A stretch of 33,307 nt of DNA from Novosphingobium sp. (GTDB lineage Bacteria; Pseudomonadota; Alphaproteobacteria; Sphingomonadales; Sphingomonadaceae): contig PNJT01000010.1 in the NCBI GenBank assembly GCA_013822005.1, positions 1 to 33,307 on the forward strand. The letters run 5' to 3'. The notes below the pieces were generated by a model. That model saw nothing but the letters and a program-made list of their open reading frames with translations. It made no database searches and was not told the DNA's origin. Below are positions 15,081-24,051 of this stretch, one piece after another. Every line of letters starts with the position of its first letter. Position 1 is the stretch's first letter. The position numbers and the translations under genes were made by a program.

Positions 15081-16154
15081 ATGGCGGTAAGCGACGCCCG
15101 CCTCCACCAGATCGCAGCCCGCTTCGCCGAGATCGAGGCGCGGCTGGCGTCCGGCACGCTTGAGGGCAAGGAGTTCATCGCCGCCAGCCGCGACTATTCC
15201 GAGTTGGAGCCGGTGGCCAAGGTGGCGGGGCTGGTCGAGGCAATGCGCTGCGAACTGGCGGCGCTGGCGGCGATGGCCGAGCTCGACGATCCCGAAATGC
15301 GCGACATGGCCGAGGAGGAGAGCCGCGTCCTCAAGGTCGAACTGGCCGAGGCCGAACACCAGTTGGCCGTGGCCATGCTGCCCCGCGACTCTGCCGACAG
15401 CCGCTCGGCGATGCTTGAAGTGCGCGCCGGGACCGGGGGCGATGAGGCCGCGCTGTTCGCCGCCGATCTCCTGCGGATGTACGAACGCTTCGCCGCCGAG
15501 CAGGGCTGGCGGTTCGAAATGGTCAGCGCCAACGCCTCTGACATTGGCGGGTTCAAGGAAGCCGTGGCCGAAATCAACGGCAACGGCGTCTTCGCCAAGC
15601 TGAAGTTCGAAAGCGGCGTCCACCGGGTTCAGCGGGTGCCGGTGACCGAAAGCGGCGGGCGGATCCACACCTCTGCGGCGACCGTCGCGGTGCTGCCCGA
15701 ACCCGACGAGGTTGACGTCCAGATCGAGGACAAGGATCTCAAGATCGATGTCTACCGGGCCTCGGGCGCGGGCGGCCAGCACGTCAACACCACCGATTCG
15801 GCGGTGCGGATCACCCACCTGCCGACGGGGACCGTGGTCACCTGCCAGGACGGCCGCAGCCAGCACAAGAACAAGGCCCAGGCGATGCAGGTCCTGCGCG
15901 CCCGTCTGTTTGAGGCCCAGCGCGACGCGGCGCAAGGCGAGGAAGCCGCGGCGCGCAAGGCGATGGTTGGTTCGGGCGACCGCAGCGAACGGATCCGCAC
16001 TTACAACTTCCCGCAAGGCCGGGTCACCGACCACCGCATCAACCTGACCTTGCACCGCCTGACCGAAGTGCTCGAAGGGCCGGGGCTGGGCGAACTGGTC
16101 GATGCGCTGATTGCCGAGGACCAGGCCAAGCGGCTGGCGGCTTTGGGTGAGTAA
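15081..16154 (+). CDS. prfA: peptide chain release factor 1
   Basis: The 357-residue protein ends translation at UAA and UAG. The peptidyl-hydrolysing GGQ motif is G231-G232-Q233 in [10 protein letters not shown], at the position normal for RF1, followed by [14 protein letters not shown]. The N-terminal helical domain, [15 protein letters not shown] and the C-terminal [14 protein letters not shown] are all family segments. AGGAG at 15071-15075 fixes the ATG at 15081; the frame is open upstream only because of GC-rich repeats. prmC, which methylates the glutamine of this GGQ, follows 93 bp downstream, separated by a palindromic repeat. Confidence 0.96.
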   Translation: MAVSDARLHQIAARFAEIEARLASGTLEGKEFIAASRDYSELEPVAKVAGLVEAMRCELAALAAMAELDDPEMRDMAEEESRVLKVELAEAEHQLAVAMLPRDSADSRSAMLEVRAGTGGDEAALFAADLLRMYERFAAEQGWRFEMVSANASDIGGFKEAVAEINGNGVFAKLKFESGVHRVQRVPVTESGGRIHTSAATVAVLPEPDEVDVQIEDKDLKIDVYRASGAGGQHVNTTDSAVRITHLPTGTVVTCQDGRSQHKNKAQAMQVLRARLFEAQRDAAQGEEAAARKAMVGSGDRSERIRTYNFPQGRVTDHRINLTLHRLTEVLEGPGLGELVDALIAEDQAKRLAALGE

Positions 16155-16170
16155 GCACCCCCACCCCCAG

Positions 16171-16236
16171 CCGTTCGTGTCGAGCGAAGTCGAGACACCG
16201 CGCGCAAGGTGTCTCGACTTCGCTCGACACGAACGG
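16171..16236. repeat. 29-bp perfect palindrome between prfA and prmC (GTTCGTGTCGAGCGAAGTC family)
   Basis: Arms at 16171-16199 and 16208-16236 are perfectly complementary over 29 bp with an 8-bp loop. The arm contains GTTCGTGTCGAGCGAAGTCG, a dispersed palindrome common in sphingomonads. It ends 12 bp before the prmC start. It lies inside a probable operon and may modulate the downstream gene. Confidence 0.85.
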
Positions 16237-16247
16237 ATCTGGTTGTG

Positions 16248-17105
16248 ATGACCGTCAACCAGGCGATCCGCGCCGCAACCGAGCGTCTGGGCGCGCGGAC
16301 TGACAATGCCCGGCACGATGCCGAGCTGCTGATGGCGCATGCGCTGGGGTGCAGCCGTTCGGACCTGTTCCTGCGCCGGATGCACGATCCCGTGCCGCCG
16401 CTGTTTGCCGAACTGGTCGAACGCCGCGCGGCGCACGAACCGGTCGCCTATATCCTGGGCTTGGCCGAATTCTGGGGGCTGGAGCTTGAAATCTCGCCCG
16501 CGGTGCTGGTCCCGCGCCCGGATTCGGAAACGCTGATCGAAGCTGCCAGCAAGGCGCTGGCCAGCCGTCCGCCGGCGCGGGTGCTTGACCTGGGCACCGG
16601 CTCGGGCTGCCTGCTGCTTGCCGCGCTCAGCGAATGGCCCGAGGCGGCGGGGATCGGGATCGACCGCTCGCCCGAAGCACTGGGACTGGCGACCAGCAAT
16701 GCCCGCCGCCATGTCGCGATCGGCCGGGCCGAACTGCTGCTGCGCGATTGGTCGCGCCCCGGCTGGGCGAGCGATCTGGGACGCTTCGACCTGATCCTGG
16801 CCAACCCTCCCTACATAGAGGATGCCGCCGAGCTGGACCGGACGGTGTGCGATCACGAACCGGCGGGCGCGCTATTTGCGGGGCCCGATGGCCTTGATGA
16901 TTACAAGCTGCTGCTACCGCAATTGACCGCGCTGATGGCACCAGACGCCGTGGCCTTGATCGAGATCGGCTATGCCCAGGCCGAAGCGGTGGGCGCCATC
17001 GCCGAGGCCGCCGGGTTCGCCGTAACGCTCCACCGCGACCTCGCCGATCGCCCCCGCGCACTCGAGCTCAAGATTTCGCTTGGCAAGCCGGGCGCGGACG
17101 CCTAA
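16248..17105 (+). CDS. prmC: release factor glutamine N5-methyltransferase
   Basis: The 285-residue protein is an SAM-dependent methyltransferase that modifies the GGQ glutamine of RF1 and RF2. The N-terminal helical substrate domain contains RHDAELLMAHALG and EPVAYILGLAEFWGLELEI. The SAM motif is VLDLGTGSGCLLLAAL (about residues 109-124). The catalytic NPPY is at 186-189 in LILANPPYIED. The ATG at 16248 is chosen because upstream in-frame codons fall within the palindromic repeat. The order prfA-prmC is the usual one and pairs the enzyme with its substrate. Confidence 0.95.
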   Translation: MTVNQAIRAATERLGARTDNARHDAELLMAHALGCSRSDLFLRRMHDPVPPLFAELVERRAAHEPVAYILGLAEFWGLELEISPAVLVPRPDSETLIEAASKALASRPPARVLDLGTGSGCLLLAALSEWPEAAGIGIDRSPEALGLATSNARRHVAIGRAELLLRDWSRPGWASDLGRFDLILANPPYIEDAAELDRTVCDHEPAGALFAGPDGLDDYKLLLPQLTALMAPDAVALIEIGYAQAEAVGAIAEAAGFAVTLHRDLADRPRALELKISLGKPGADA

Positions 17106-17306
17106 ATCGCAAGGCAGGCCAGCGCCGGTCCGCTCGTTGCGGGACCCGTCGGCTTACTCCAACATTTGCATTCGCCCGGCTGCAACTGCCGCGCTTAGTC
17201 AGCAGATGTCGGAACCACGGTGCGCAAGTGGCGCCCGTGGGACAGGGTCACGCGGCCAGACAGCCGGAACTCCGGCAAGGTCGACGGTAATTGGGAACGG
17301 TACCCC

Positions 17307-18095
17307 TTGAACAACAATCGCGGTAACAACAACAACCGTCGGCGCGGCCGCGGTAATCGTCCGAACAACGGCGGCGGCCAGCAGGTCAACCGGATCGACA
17401 GCCGGGCGCGCGGCAATGCGCCCCAGCTGCTCGAAAAGTACCGCAAACTGGCGCACGATGCCCACCTCAACGGGGACCGGGTCCAGGCCGAATACTACCT
17501 GCAGTTCGCCGACCACTATTTCCGTGTGCTGGCCGATGCCCGCACCCGCCAGGAAGAACAGCGCCGCCCGCGCGACGAGCGTTGGGAAGGCGGCAACGAG
17601 GAAAGCGACGAGTCCGAGGAATTCTCGGGCGGCAACAGCGATTTCCCGAGCTTCGAGCAGCCCCAGTTCACTCGCCCCCAGCGCGACCAGCGCCCGCAGC
17701 GCGATGAGCGTGACGAGCGCGACGAGGACTCGGCGCGCGAGGATGACGAGGGTGAGCGTGAAGCCGCGCAGGCTCAGGATGAGCGGGACGATAGTCAGCC
17801 CAATCCTTATGAACCCACGGCCAATCCTTTCGTGCGCGAAGGCCGTACCCGCGGGCTGCGTCCGCGCCGCGAACGCGTCCTTCGACACGCTCAGGATGAT
17901 CGGACTGGTGGTCGTGAAGACGAGGCCGATGCCGCATTCCCCGGGCTCGACCCGTCCTCGCTGCCCCCGGCAATCTCGGCCAGCCGCGACGATGGCGATG
18001 CCGAAGAAGCGCCCAAGCCGCGCCGCGGTCGTCCGGCCAAGCGCAAGCCTTCGGCTGACGAAGCTGGCGGCGAAGCGCTCGAATCGGTTGGCTAG
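17307..18095 (+). CDS. DUF4167 domain protein with palindrome-derived insert
   Basis: The 262-residue protein starts with a basic Asn/Arg/Gly-rich tail (NNNRGNNNNRRRGRGNRPNN). A conserved DUF4167 core follows (RIDSRARGNAPQLLEKYRKL, then HLNGDRVQAEYYLQFADHYF), and then a long low-complexity acidic/basic tail rich in Arg, Asp, Glu and Gln. DUF4167 is an alphaproteobacterial family, presumed RNA-associated. A TTG start at 17307 is chosen: the family begins with Asn-rich residues, and GGGAACGG sits 8 bp upstream; an in-frame GTG at 17220 would add 29 atypical residues. In the tail, VLRHAQDDR (17878-17904) matches the translation of the dispersed palindrome found just downstream, so a repeat fragment appears to have become coding. 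Confidence 0.82.
   Translation: MNNNRGNNNNRRRGRGNRPNNGGGQQVNRIDSRARGNAPQLLEKYRKLAHDAHLNGDRVQAEYYLQFADHYFRVLADARTRQEEQRRPRDERWEGGNEESDESEEFSGGNSDFPSFEQPQFTRPQRDQRPQRDERDERDEDSAREDDEGEREAAQAQDERDDSQPNPYEPTANPFVREGRTRGLRPRRERVLRHAQDDRTGGREDEADAAFPGLDPSSLPPAISASRDDGDAEEAPKPRRGRPAKRKPSADEAGGEALESVG
17876..17904 (+). repeat. palindrome half-unit inside the DUF4167 coding sequence
   Basis: From 17878, 24 of 27 positions match the complement of the repeat arm at 18120-18148 (core CCTTCGACA, then GCTCAGGA). It is read in the frame giving VLRHAQDDR. A weaker similarity (AQAQDER) lies at 17767-17787. Confidence 0.6.
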
Positions 18096-18119
18096 GGAAC
18101 AACCTCCGATCCCATAACT

Positions 18120-18211
18120 CCGTTCGTCCTGAGCTTGTCGAAGGACTGCCTTTCTTCTTTGCAACGCTGCGAAAGTGAAGGACAGTGCTTCGACAGGCTC
18201 AGCACGAACGG
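18120..18211. repeat. inverted repeat upstream of lnt (GTTCGTCCTGAGCTTGTCG family)
   Basis: Arms at 18120-18148 and 18183-18211 are complementary over 29 bp with three mismatches. Two of the three differences are at bases that pair within each arm, so each arm can keep its own fold. The type is a common sphingomonad palindrome. The right arm contains an in-frame GTG that falsely extends the lnt reading frame. Confidence 0.8.
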
Positions 18212-18250
18212 GTTTTCGATTTGAAGCATCGATTTGGCACTGCGGGCGCA

Positions 18251-19801
18251 ATGATGCTCGCACACCCTTGCAAGGTGGCGCTGTTGCTCGGCCTCGTCTC
18301 GGCGCTGGGTTTCGAGCCTGTGGCGCTGTGGCCGCTGGGCCTGCTGGCGCTGGCGGGCCTGCTCGCGCTGGTGGTCGCTGCCCCCAGCCGCAAGGCCGCG
18401 TTCATGCTCGGCTGGAGCTTTGGCTTCGGCCAGTTCGCGCTGGGGCTCAACTGGATCGTCGATGCCTTCGGCTATCAGGCGGCGATGCCGGCCTGGCTGG
18501 GCTGGATCGGGGAGCTGGGCCTGTCAGCCTACCTGGCAATCTATCCGGCACTGGCCCTGCTGACCGCCTGGCACTTTCGCGCGCGCTTGGCCGCGCTGGT
18601 CCCGGCCCTGGCTGCGAGCTGGATCGTCACCGAATGGCTGCGCGGCTGGGTCTTCACCGGCTTTCCCTGGAACCCGCTGGGCTCGGTCCTGCTGGGTCCG
18701 TTCGACGCGGTCGGCGCAGCGCGGCTGTTGCCGTGGCTGGGAACCTATGCGCTGTCGGGGCTGGCCGCGCTGTTTGCCGGGCTGTGGTATGCCGGGCTGA
18801 CCCGGTTCCGCGGCGACCGGCGGGTGCTGGCGCTGCTGGCTGTGCCAATCGCGGTGCAATTCTGGCCGTACAGCGCGCCGCTTCCCGCCAAATCCGCAGG
18901 CGTCCCCTATGTTCTGGTCCAGCCCAATATCCCGCAGGAACAGCTCAACGATCCGGCCTATTTCGACACCAATTTCACCCGGCTTTCGCAAGCGATCCCC
19001 CCGCCGCGCCCAGGCGATGCCGCGCTGGTGCTGTGGCCCGAATCCGGCGTGCCCGACTATCTGCGCGATGGCTATCCGGCGCATTACTACCAGGATACCT
19101 ATGCCGCCGATCCGGCCCAGGCGCGCGCGCGGCTCGCCCGGATGCTGGGGCCGGAACGCCTGCTGCTGAGCGGTACGGTCGATCTTGAGATCCGGGGCGG
19201 CAAGGCCGTCGGCGCGCGCAATGCCGTCACTGCAATCGACGGGCAGGGCACAATCCGCGCCTCCTATGCCAAGGCGCATCTGGTGCCGTTTGGCGAATAT
19301 GTGCCGATGCGCGAAGTGCTGGAGCCGCTGGGACTGGCGCGGTTCGTGCCGGGCTCGATTGAGTTTTGGCCGGGGTCGGGGGTGCGAACAACCCAGCTGG
19401 GCCGGTTCGGCAAGGCCGGGATCGGGATCTGCTATGAGATCATCTTCCCCGGTGCCGTGGCCGACCGCAAGGACCGGCCCGATTACCTGTTCAACCCCTC
19501 CAACGACGGTTGGTACGGCAGCTGGGGGCAGCCGCAGTTCTTTGCCCAGGCGCGGCTGCGCGCGATCGAGGAAGGGCTGCCGGTGCTGCGCTCGACCACC
19601 ACCGGGATCAGCGGGGTGATCGCTGCCGATGGCCGGGTGATCCAGTCGGCCCCCTACAAGGCCGCGGGCGTGATGCTGGGCCGGATTCCGCCGCCCGCGC
19701 CGCCCACGCTGTTTGCCCGCCATGGCAATGTGCTGTCACTCGGCTGGGCGCTGCTGCTGTTCGCCGTTTCGCTGGTTGCACTGCGGCTGCGGCGGCGTTA
19801 G
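18251..19801 (+). CDS. lnt: apolipoprotein N-acyltransferase
   Basis: The 516-residue inner-membrane enzyme adds the third acyl chain to lipoproteins. About six N-terminal hydrophobic helices (to about residue 205) precede a periplasmic nitrilase-fold domain. The catalytic triad is E264 (LWPESG), K341 (YAKAHLVPFGEYVP) and C394 (GICYEIIFP). A last helix (SLGWALLLFAVSLVALRL) ends the protein. FNPSNDGWYG and TTTGISGVI are family segments. The frame extends upstream to a GTG at 18185, but those residues (LRQAQHER) are the translation of a palindromic repeat, so the ATG at 18251 is preferred; an adjacent ATG at 18254 is equally possible. metK follows after 37 bp. Confidence 0.94.
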   Translation: MMLAHPCKVALLLGLVSALGFEPVALWPLGLLALAGLLALVVAAPSRKAAFMLGWSFGFGQFALGLNWIVDAFGYQAAMPAWLGWIGELGLSAYLAIYPALALLTAWHFRARLAALVPALAASWIVTEWLRGWVFTGFPWNPLGSVLLGPFDAVGAARLLPWLGTYALSGLAALFAGLWYAGLTRFRGDRRVLALLAVPIAVQFWPYSAPLPAKSAGVPYVLVQPNIPQEQLNDPAYFDTNFTRLSQAIPPPRPGDAALVLWPESGVPDYLRDGYPAHYYQDTYAADPAQARARLARMLGPERLLLSGTVDLEIRGGKAVGARNAVTAIDGQGTIRASYAKAHLVPFGEYVPMREVLEPLGLARFVPGSIEFWPGSGVRTTQLGRFGKAGIGICYEIIFPGAVADRKDRPDYLFNPSNDGWYGSWGQPQFFAQARLRAIEEGLPVLRSTTTGISGVIAADGRVIQSAPYKAAGVMLGRIPPPAPPTLFARHGNVLSLGWALLLFAVSLVALRLRRR

Positions 19802-19810
19802 AGCGGTGAC

Positions 19811-19832
19811 ATAAAGCTTCCTTTATATGGGA
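19811..19832 (+). promoter_or_regulatory. small leader hairpin next to the metK ribosome-binding site
   Basis: ATAAAG-CTTC-CTTTAT (19811-19826) is a perfect 6-bp stem with a 4-nt loop, ending two bases before GGGA (19829-19832), the metK ribosome-binding site. TTCC in the hairpin can pair with GGGA. Placement and the GCTTCC motif recall the small SAM/SAH riboswitches in front of metK in some alphaproteobacteria, but the conserved core cannot be confirmed. Confidence 0.3.
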
Positions 19833-19838
19833 TCTCCA

Positions 19839-21047
19839 ATGCGCAGCGACTACCTGTTCACTTCCGAATCTGTTTCCGAAGGCCATCCCGACAAGGTTGC
19901 CGACCAGATCTCGGATTCGATCGTCGATCTGTTCCTGTCGAAAGACCCCGAAGCGCGGATCGCCTGCGAAACGCTGACCACCACCCAGCTGGTGGTCCTG
20001 GCCGGCGAAATCCGCTGCAAGGGCGTGTTCGAGAACGGCGAATGGGCTGCGGGCGCCCAGGAAGAGATCGAGGCCACCGTCCGCAAGACCGTGCGCGAGA
20101 TCGGGTATGAGCAGGATGGCTTCCACTGGGAGCAGTTCGAATTCATCAACCGCCTGCACGGCCAGTCGGCGCATATCGCGCAAGGCGTCGATGCGTCGGA
20201 CAACAAGGATGAAGGCGCGGGCGACCAGGGGATCATGTTCGGTTACGCCACCGACGAAACCCCCGACCTGATGCCCGCGACGCTCTATTACAGCCACAAG
20301 ATCCTGGAGCGGATGGCCGCCGACCGCCATTCGGGCGCGGCCCCGTTCCTTGAGCCCGACGCCAAGAGCCAGGTCACGCTGCGTTACGAAGGCAGCCTGC
20401 CGGTTGCCGCGACCGCGGTGGTGGTCTCCACCCAGCACGCCTCCGGCTATGACGAGGGCGACAAGGAGGCCGAGCTTCACGCCTATGTGAAGCGGATCGT
20501 CGCCGAAGTGATCCCGCCGGTGCTGCTGCGCGAGACCAGGTATTACATCAACCCGACCGGCAGCTTCGAAATCGGCGGGCCGGATGGCGACGCAGGCCTG
20601 ACCGGGCGCAAGATCATCGTCGATACCTATGGCGGCGCGGCCCCGCACGGCGGCGGCGCGTTTTCGGGCAAGGACCCGACCAAGGTCGACCGCTCGGCCG
20701 CCTACATTACCCGCTACCTCGCCAAGAACGTGGTCGCGGCGGGCCTCGCCACGCGCTGCACGATCCAGATCGCCTATGCGATCGGCGTGTCCGAACCGCT
20801 GTCGCTCTATGTCGATACCCACGGCACCAGCACGGTAGGCGAAGACGCAATCGAGGCCGCGATCCTCTCGCTGCCCAGGCTGGGCGGGCTGACCCCGCGC
20901 GCGATCCGCACGCACCTGGGCCTTAACAAGCCGATCTACCGCCCGACCGCCGCCTATGGCCACTTCGGGCGCAAGCCGCACGGCGATTTCTTCCCGTGGG
21001 AAAGGCTCGATCTGGTCGAGGATCTGAAGGCGGCGCTAGAAGGTTAA
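19839..21047 (+). CDS. metK: S-adenosylmethionine synthetase
   Basis: The 402-residue enzyme makes SAM from methionine and ATP. It opens with [22 protein letters not shown], containing the ATP-binding [20 protein letters not shown] is the first family signature and [19 protein letters not shown] the P-loop-like second signature. The ATG at 19839 is chosen because GGGA lies 6 bp upstream; an in-frame ATG at 19827 overlaps the leader hairpin. It follows lnt closely and may share its transcript. The stop overlaps that of the convergent nrdJ by 4 bp. Confidence 0.97.
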   Translation: MRSDYLFTSESVSEGHPDKVADQISDSIVDLFLSKDPEARIACETLTTTQLVVLAGEIRCKGVFENGEWAAGAQEEIEATVRKTVREIGYEQDGFHWEQFEFINRLHGQSAHIAQGVDASDNKDEGAGDQGIMFGYATDETPDLMPATLYYSHKILERMAADRHSGAAPFLEPDAKSQVTLRYEGSLPVAATAVVVSTQHASGYDEGDKEAELHAYVKRIVAEVIPPVLLRETRYYINPTGSFEIGGPDGDAGLTGRKIIVDTYGGAAPHGGGAFSGKDPTKVDRSAAYITRYLAKNVVAAGLATRCTIQIAYAIGVSEPLSLYVDTHGTSTVGEDAIEAAILSLPRLGGLTPRAIRTHLGLNKPIYRPTAAYGHFGRKPHGDFFPWERLDLVEDLKAALEG

Positions 21048-23284
21048 CCGCACTTCGAAAAGCCGCAGCTCAGGCACTTGTTGCAGCCCTCTTCGCGGAT
21101 CATCCCTGGCAGGCCGCATTGCGGGCAGCACGGGCCCATGAGCGGTGCCCCCTGCTCGACACCGGTCACCGGATCGAGCGCCAGCGGCAGGTCGATCTGG
21201 CCCGGGGCGAACCGGCTCAGGTGGGTCTCGATGATATCGCCGATTGCCGCCAGCAGCGAAGGAACATAGCGCCCGTTGGTCCAGGCCCCGCCGCGCGGAT
21301 CGAACACCGCCTTGAGTTCCTCGGCCACGAAATCGATTTCCCCGCCGCGCCGGAACACCGCCGAGATCATCCGCGTCAGCCCCAGACTCCAGGCATAATG
21401 GTCCATGTTCTTGGAATTGATGAACACTTCGAACGGGCGCAATTCGCCGTCGATCTCGGCATTGTTGATGGTCACATAGAGCGCATGCGCGCTGGCCGGC
21501 CAGCGCAGCTTGTAGGTGGTGCCCTGCAGCACCGGATCGCGCGGAGCCGGCCCGGTCGATGGGAGGGCAGGGACGGCTGGCCTGGCAGGAGAATCGATCG
21601 AGAGCACCGATCCGGTCACTGCATTGGGGCGATAGGTGGTCATTCCCTTGCAGCCCTGGCGGTAGCCCTCGCGGTAGATGTCGCAAAACGACCCGAAGGC
21701 GATGTCCTCGGGGCAGTTTACAGTCTTGGAGATTGAACTGTCGATCAGCCGCTGCGCCGCCGCCTGCATTGCGACATGATCGATCGGGCTGAGGGTCTGG
21801 GCGCTGACGAACAGGTCCTCGGGAAGCGGGCGATCGCCATGCAATTGCCGCCACTGGCGCAGCGCATGGTCCTCGACCTCCTCGGTCCGCGTGCTCCCGT
21901 CGCTCTGCAGGATCCGACGGGTATAGCGATAGGCGAAGACCGGCTCGATCCCTGACGAGACATTGCCGGCCAGCAAAGATGTTGTCCCGGTCGGGGCGAT
22001 CGAAGTGAGGCAGCCGTTGCGCAGGCCGTTCCGGGCGATCAGCGCGCGGGTTTCCTCGTCGAGCGCCAGCAGTCCCGGCCGGTCGAGAATGACCGGATCG
22101 TAGGCCGGAAACGGCCCTTTCTCCTGCGCGAGCATGGCCGAGGCGCGATAGGCGGCTTGACGGATCACGCGAAGCCATTGCTCCATGCGCGCCACCGCAG
22201 GCTCGCTGCCATAGGCCAGGCCGCAAAACAGCAGAGCATCGGCGAGACCGGTGATTCCAAGCCCGATCCGACGCTTGGCCCGGGCTTCGGCCTCCTGCTC
22301 GACCAACGGATAACCGCTGATATCGATGACATTGTCGAGCAGTCGCACGGCCAGGGCGGTGACTTCGTCAAGCCGGGCCAAGTCGATTGCTGCATCGGGA
22401 GCAAAAGGTCGGCTGACCAGCGCGGCCAGATTGATCGAACCCAGCAGGCAGGCACCATAGGGCGGCAGCATCTGCTCGCCGCAGGGGTTCGATGCACTGA
22501 TTGTTTCGCAGTAAGCCAGGTTGTTGGCCGCGTTGACCCGATCGACGAAGATCACGCCCGGCTCGGCATATTCATAGGTTGCGCGCATCAGCCGGTCCCA
22601 CAGCTCCTGCGCCGGGATCGTGCGGTAGGTCTCGCCGGCAAAGGCCAGATCCCAGTCGGCTCCTTCCTCCAGTGCCGCCATGAAGGCATCGGGGACCAGC
22701 ACCGACAGGTTGAAATTGCGCAGCCGCGCCGGATCGCGCTTGGCCTCTATGAAGTCGAGCACATCGGGATGATCGATCCTGAGGCACCCCATCATTGCGC
22801 CGCGCCGGGCCCCGGCAGACTGTACCGTGCGGCACATCGCGTCCCAGCAATCCATGAACGAAAGCGGCCCTGAGGCATCGGCCCCGACACCCTTTACGGT
22901 CGCGCCCTTGGGCCGGATGGTCGAGAAGTCCATGCCCACTCCGCCGCCTTGCTGCATGGTCAGCGCGGCTTCGGTCAGGTGGTGGAAAATCCCGCCGAGG
23001 TCGTCCGGGATCGTGCCCATGACGAAGCAGTTGAACAGCGTTACCGCGCGTCCGGTTCCGGTGCCGGCGAGGATCCGACCGGCCGGGATGAATTCCAGCG
23101 ATTCGATCGCACGGGCGAAGCGCGGTTCCCATTCCTTGCGCAGGGCCGGCTTTTCGTTGGCGGCAACGGCCTTGGCGACACGCGTCGCAGTGTCGGAAAA
23201 GTCGGCATCGCCGCCACCTTCGGGTGGATCGAACCGATACTTGGCGTTCCAGATTTCCTCGGCAATAGCGACTTCAAGCGGCAT
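21044..23284 (-). CDS. nrdJ: class II (adenosylcobalamin-dependent) ribonucleotide reductase
   Basis: The 746-residue enzyme reduces ribonucleotides without oxygen, using a B12-derived radical. Active-site segments are LFNCFV (first redox cysteine, about residue 85), [18 protein letters not shown] (the Asn-Cys-Glu radical loop), and [21 protein letters not shown] (substrate phosphate loop). The C-terminal CPQCG...[13 protein letters not shown] is a cysteine-rich zinc/redox tail typical of the NrdJ-Z subgroup. No small radical subunit is present or needed. The ATG at 23284 is the first in frame. A FNR-type operator sits 52-65 bp upstream, fitting use under low oxygen. No cobalamin riboswitch is seen upstream. 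Confidence 0.94.
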   Translation of the reverse strand: MPLEVAIAEEIWNAKYRFDPPEGGGDADFSDTATRVAKAVAANEKPALRKEWEPRFARAIESLEFIPAGRILAGTGTGRAVTLFNCFVMGTIPDDLGGIFHHLTEAALTMQQGGGVGMDFSTIRPKGATVKGVGADASGPLSFMDCWDAMCRTVQSAGARRGAMMGCLRIDHPDVLDFIEAKRDPARLRNFNLSVLVPDAFMAALEEGADWDLAFAGETYRTIPAQELWDRLMRATYEYAEPGVIFVDRVNAANNLAYCETISASNPCGEQMLPPYGACLLGSINLAALVSRPFAPDAAIDLARLDEVTALAVRLLDNVIDISGYPLVEQEAEARAKRRIGLGITGLADALLFCGLAYGSEPAVARMEQWLRVIRQAAYRASAMLAQEKGPFPAYDPVILDRPGLLALDEETRALIARNGLRNGCLTSIAPTGTTSLLAGNVSSGIEPVFAYRYTRRILQSDGSTRTEEVEDHALRQWRQLHGDRPLPEDLFVSAQTLSPIDHVAMQAAAQRLIDSSISKTVNCPEDIAFGSFCDIYREGYRQGCKGMTTYRPNAVTGSVLSIDSPARPAVPALPSTGPAPRDPVLQGTTYKLRWPASAHALYVTINNAEIDGELRPFEVFINSKNMDHYAWSLGLTRMISAVFRRGGEIDFVAEELKAVFDPRGGAWTNGRYVPSLLAAIGDIIETHLSRFAPGQIDLPLALDPVTGVEQGAPLMGPCCPQCGLPGMIREEGCNKCLSCGFSKCG

Positions 23285-23335
23285 GGCAACCTCGCTGGAT
23301 CTCTGCGCGGTTTAGGCCCCTCGCCTGCTCCGGAA

Positions 23336-23349
23336 TTGATATTTGTCAA
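23336..23349. promoter_or_regulatory. CRP/FNR-family operator upstream of nrdJ, perfect consensus
   Basis: TTGATATTTGTCAA fits TTGAY-N4-RTCAA without mismatch. Its centre is 58 bp from the nrdJ ATG. On the minus strand CCTAAA (23316-23311) could be the -10 element, giving a start near 23301-23304 and placing the operator near -41. FNR control of an O2-independent reductase is biologically sensible; the binding itself is inferred. Confidence 0.65.
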
Positions 23350-23369
23350 CCAAAGTCAGTGTTCCACAG

Positions 23370-24050
23370 CTATTTGCGAAAGTCGGCCGTCACCACTCCG
23401 GTCGCCGCCAGTTCCGCTTCGTGCGTCGCTTCGCGCCAGTTCTCGGCCAGCGCTGCTGCTTCCCACTCCAGCATTGCCGGGTGGGCCAGAACGTGGTCGG
23501 CCCAGGCCTGACCTTGCCCGACATCGAGGCCATAGGTGCGAATCCGGAAGGCCACTGGCGCATAGAAAGCATCGGCGGCTGAAAACTCCGCACCGGCCAG
23601 CCACGGTCCTTCGAATCTGGCCAGACCAGTCTCGAAAATCTCGCGCACCCGCGCGACATTGCGTATTAGCCCCTCGCTCATCGGCCTGGGGGTGACGCGC
23701 ACACCGACATTCATGGTGCAATCATTGCGCAAATGCCCGAAGCCGCCGTGCATTTCGCAGACCGCGCCCTGGGCGAAGATCCGCGCTTCCTCATCGGTGG
23801 GCCACACGCCCGGATGCCGTTCGGCCAGGTAGAGCGCAATCCCCAGCGAATCCGGGATCTTGCGCGCTCCGTCGATCAGCAGCGGGACCTGCCCGGTCGG
23901 AGAGAACTTGCGGAAGAGCTCGTAATTGTCGGGCCTGGTGAAGGGTTCAAGGCGTTCCGCGAACGGAATTCCCAGCACTTTCATCAGCAGCCAGGGGCGC
24001 AGCGACCAGCTGGAATAGTTCCGGTTGGCCGTGATCAGGGTGTAGCTCAC
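23370..24050 (-). CDS. glutathione S-transferase family protein
   Basis: The 226-residue protein has a thioredoxin-like N-terminal domain (ANRNYSSWSLRPWLLMKVLGI; the serines near residues 13-14 are candidate glutathione-activating residues) and SPTGQVPLLIDGARKIPDSLGIALYL, where the cis-proline and DS form the glutathione-binding turn. A helical C-terminal domain follows (SAADAFYAPVAFRI). The start is GTG at 24050, one base after the stop of the upstream nitronate monooxygenase-like gene, so the two are probably translationally coupled. The substrate is unknown; the pairing suggests detoxification of nitro or electrophilic compounds (inference). Confidence 0.88.
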   Translation of the reverse strand: MSYTLITANRNYSSWSLRPWLLMKVLGIPFAERLEPFTRPDNYELFRKFSPTGQVPLLIDGARKIPDSLGIALYLAERHPGVWPTDEEARIFAQGAVCEMHGGFGHLRNDCTMNVGVRVTPRPMSEGLIRNVARVREIFETGLARFEGPWLAGAEFSAADAFYAPVAFRIRTYGLDVGQGQAWADHVLAHPAMLEWEAAALAENWREATHEAELAATGVVTADFRK

Positions 24051-24051
24051 A

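Noticed and set aside
14976..16856. 626-codon minus-strand open frame across prfA and prmC
   Set aside because: It crosses two real genes and palindromic repeats, has shadow composition and no recognisable motif.
23285..23369. Cobalamin riboswitch or NrdR box upstream of nrdJ
   Set aside because: The gap is only 85 bp, too short for a cobalamin riboswitch, and no NrdR-like repeat pair was seen.
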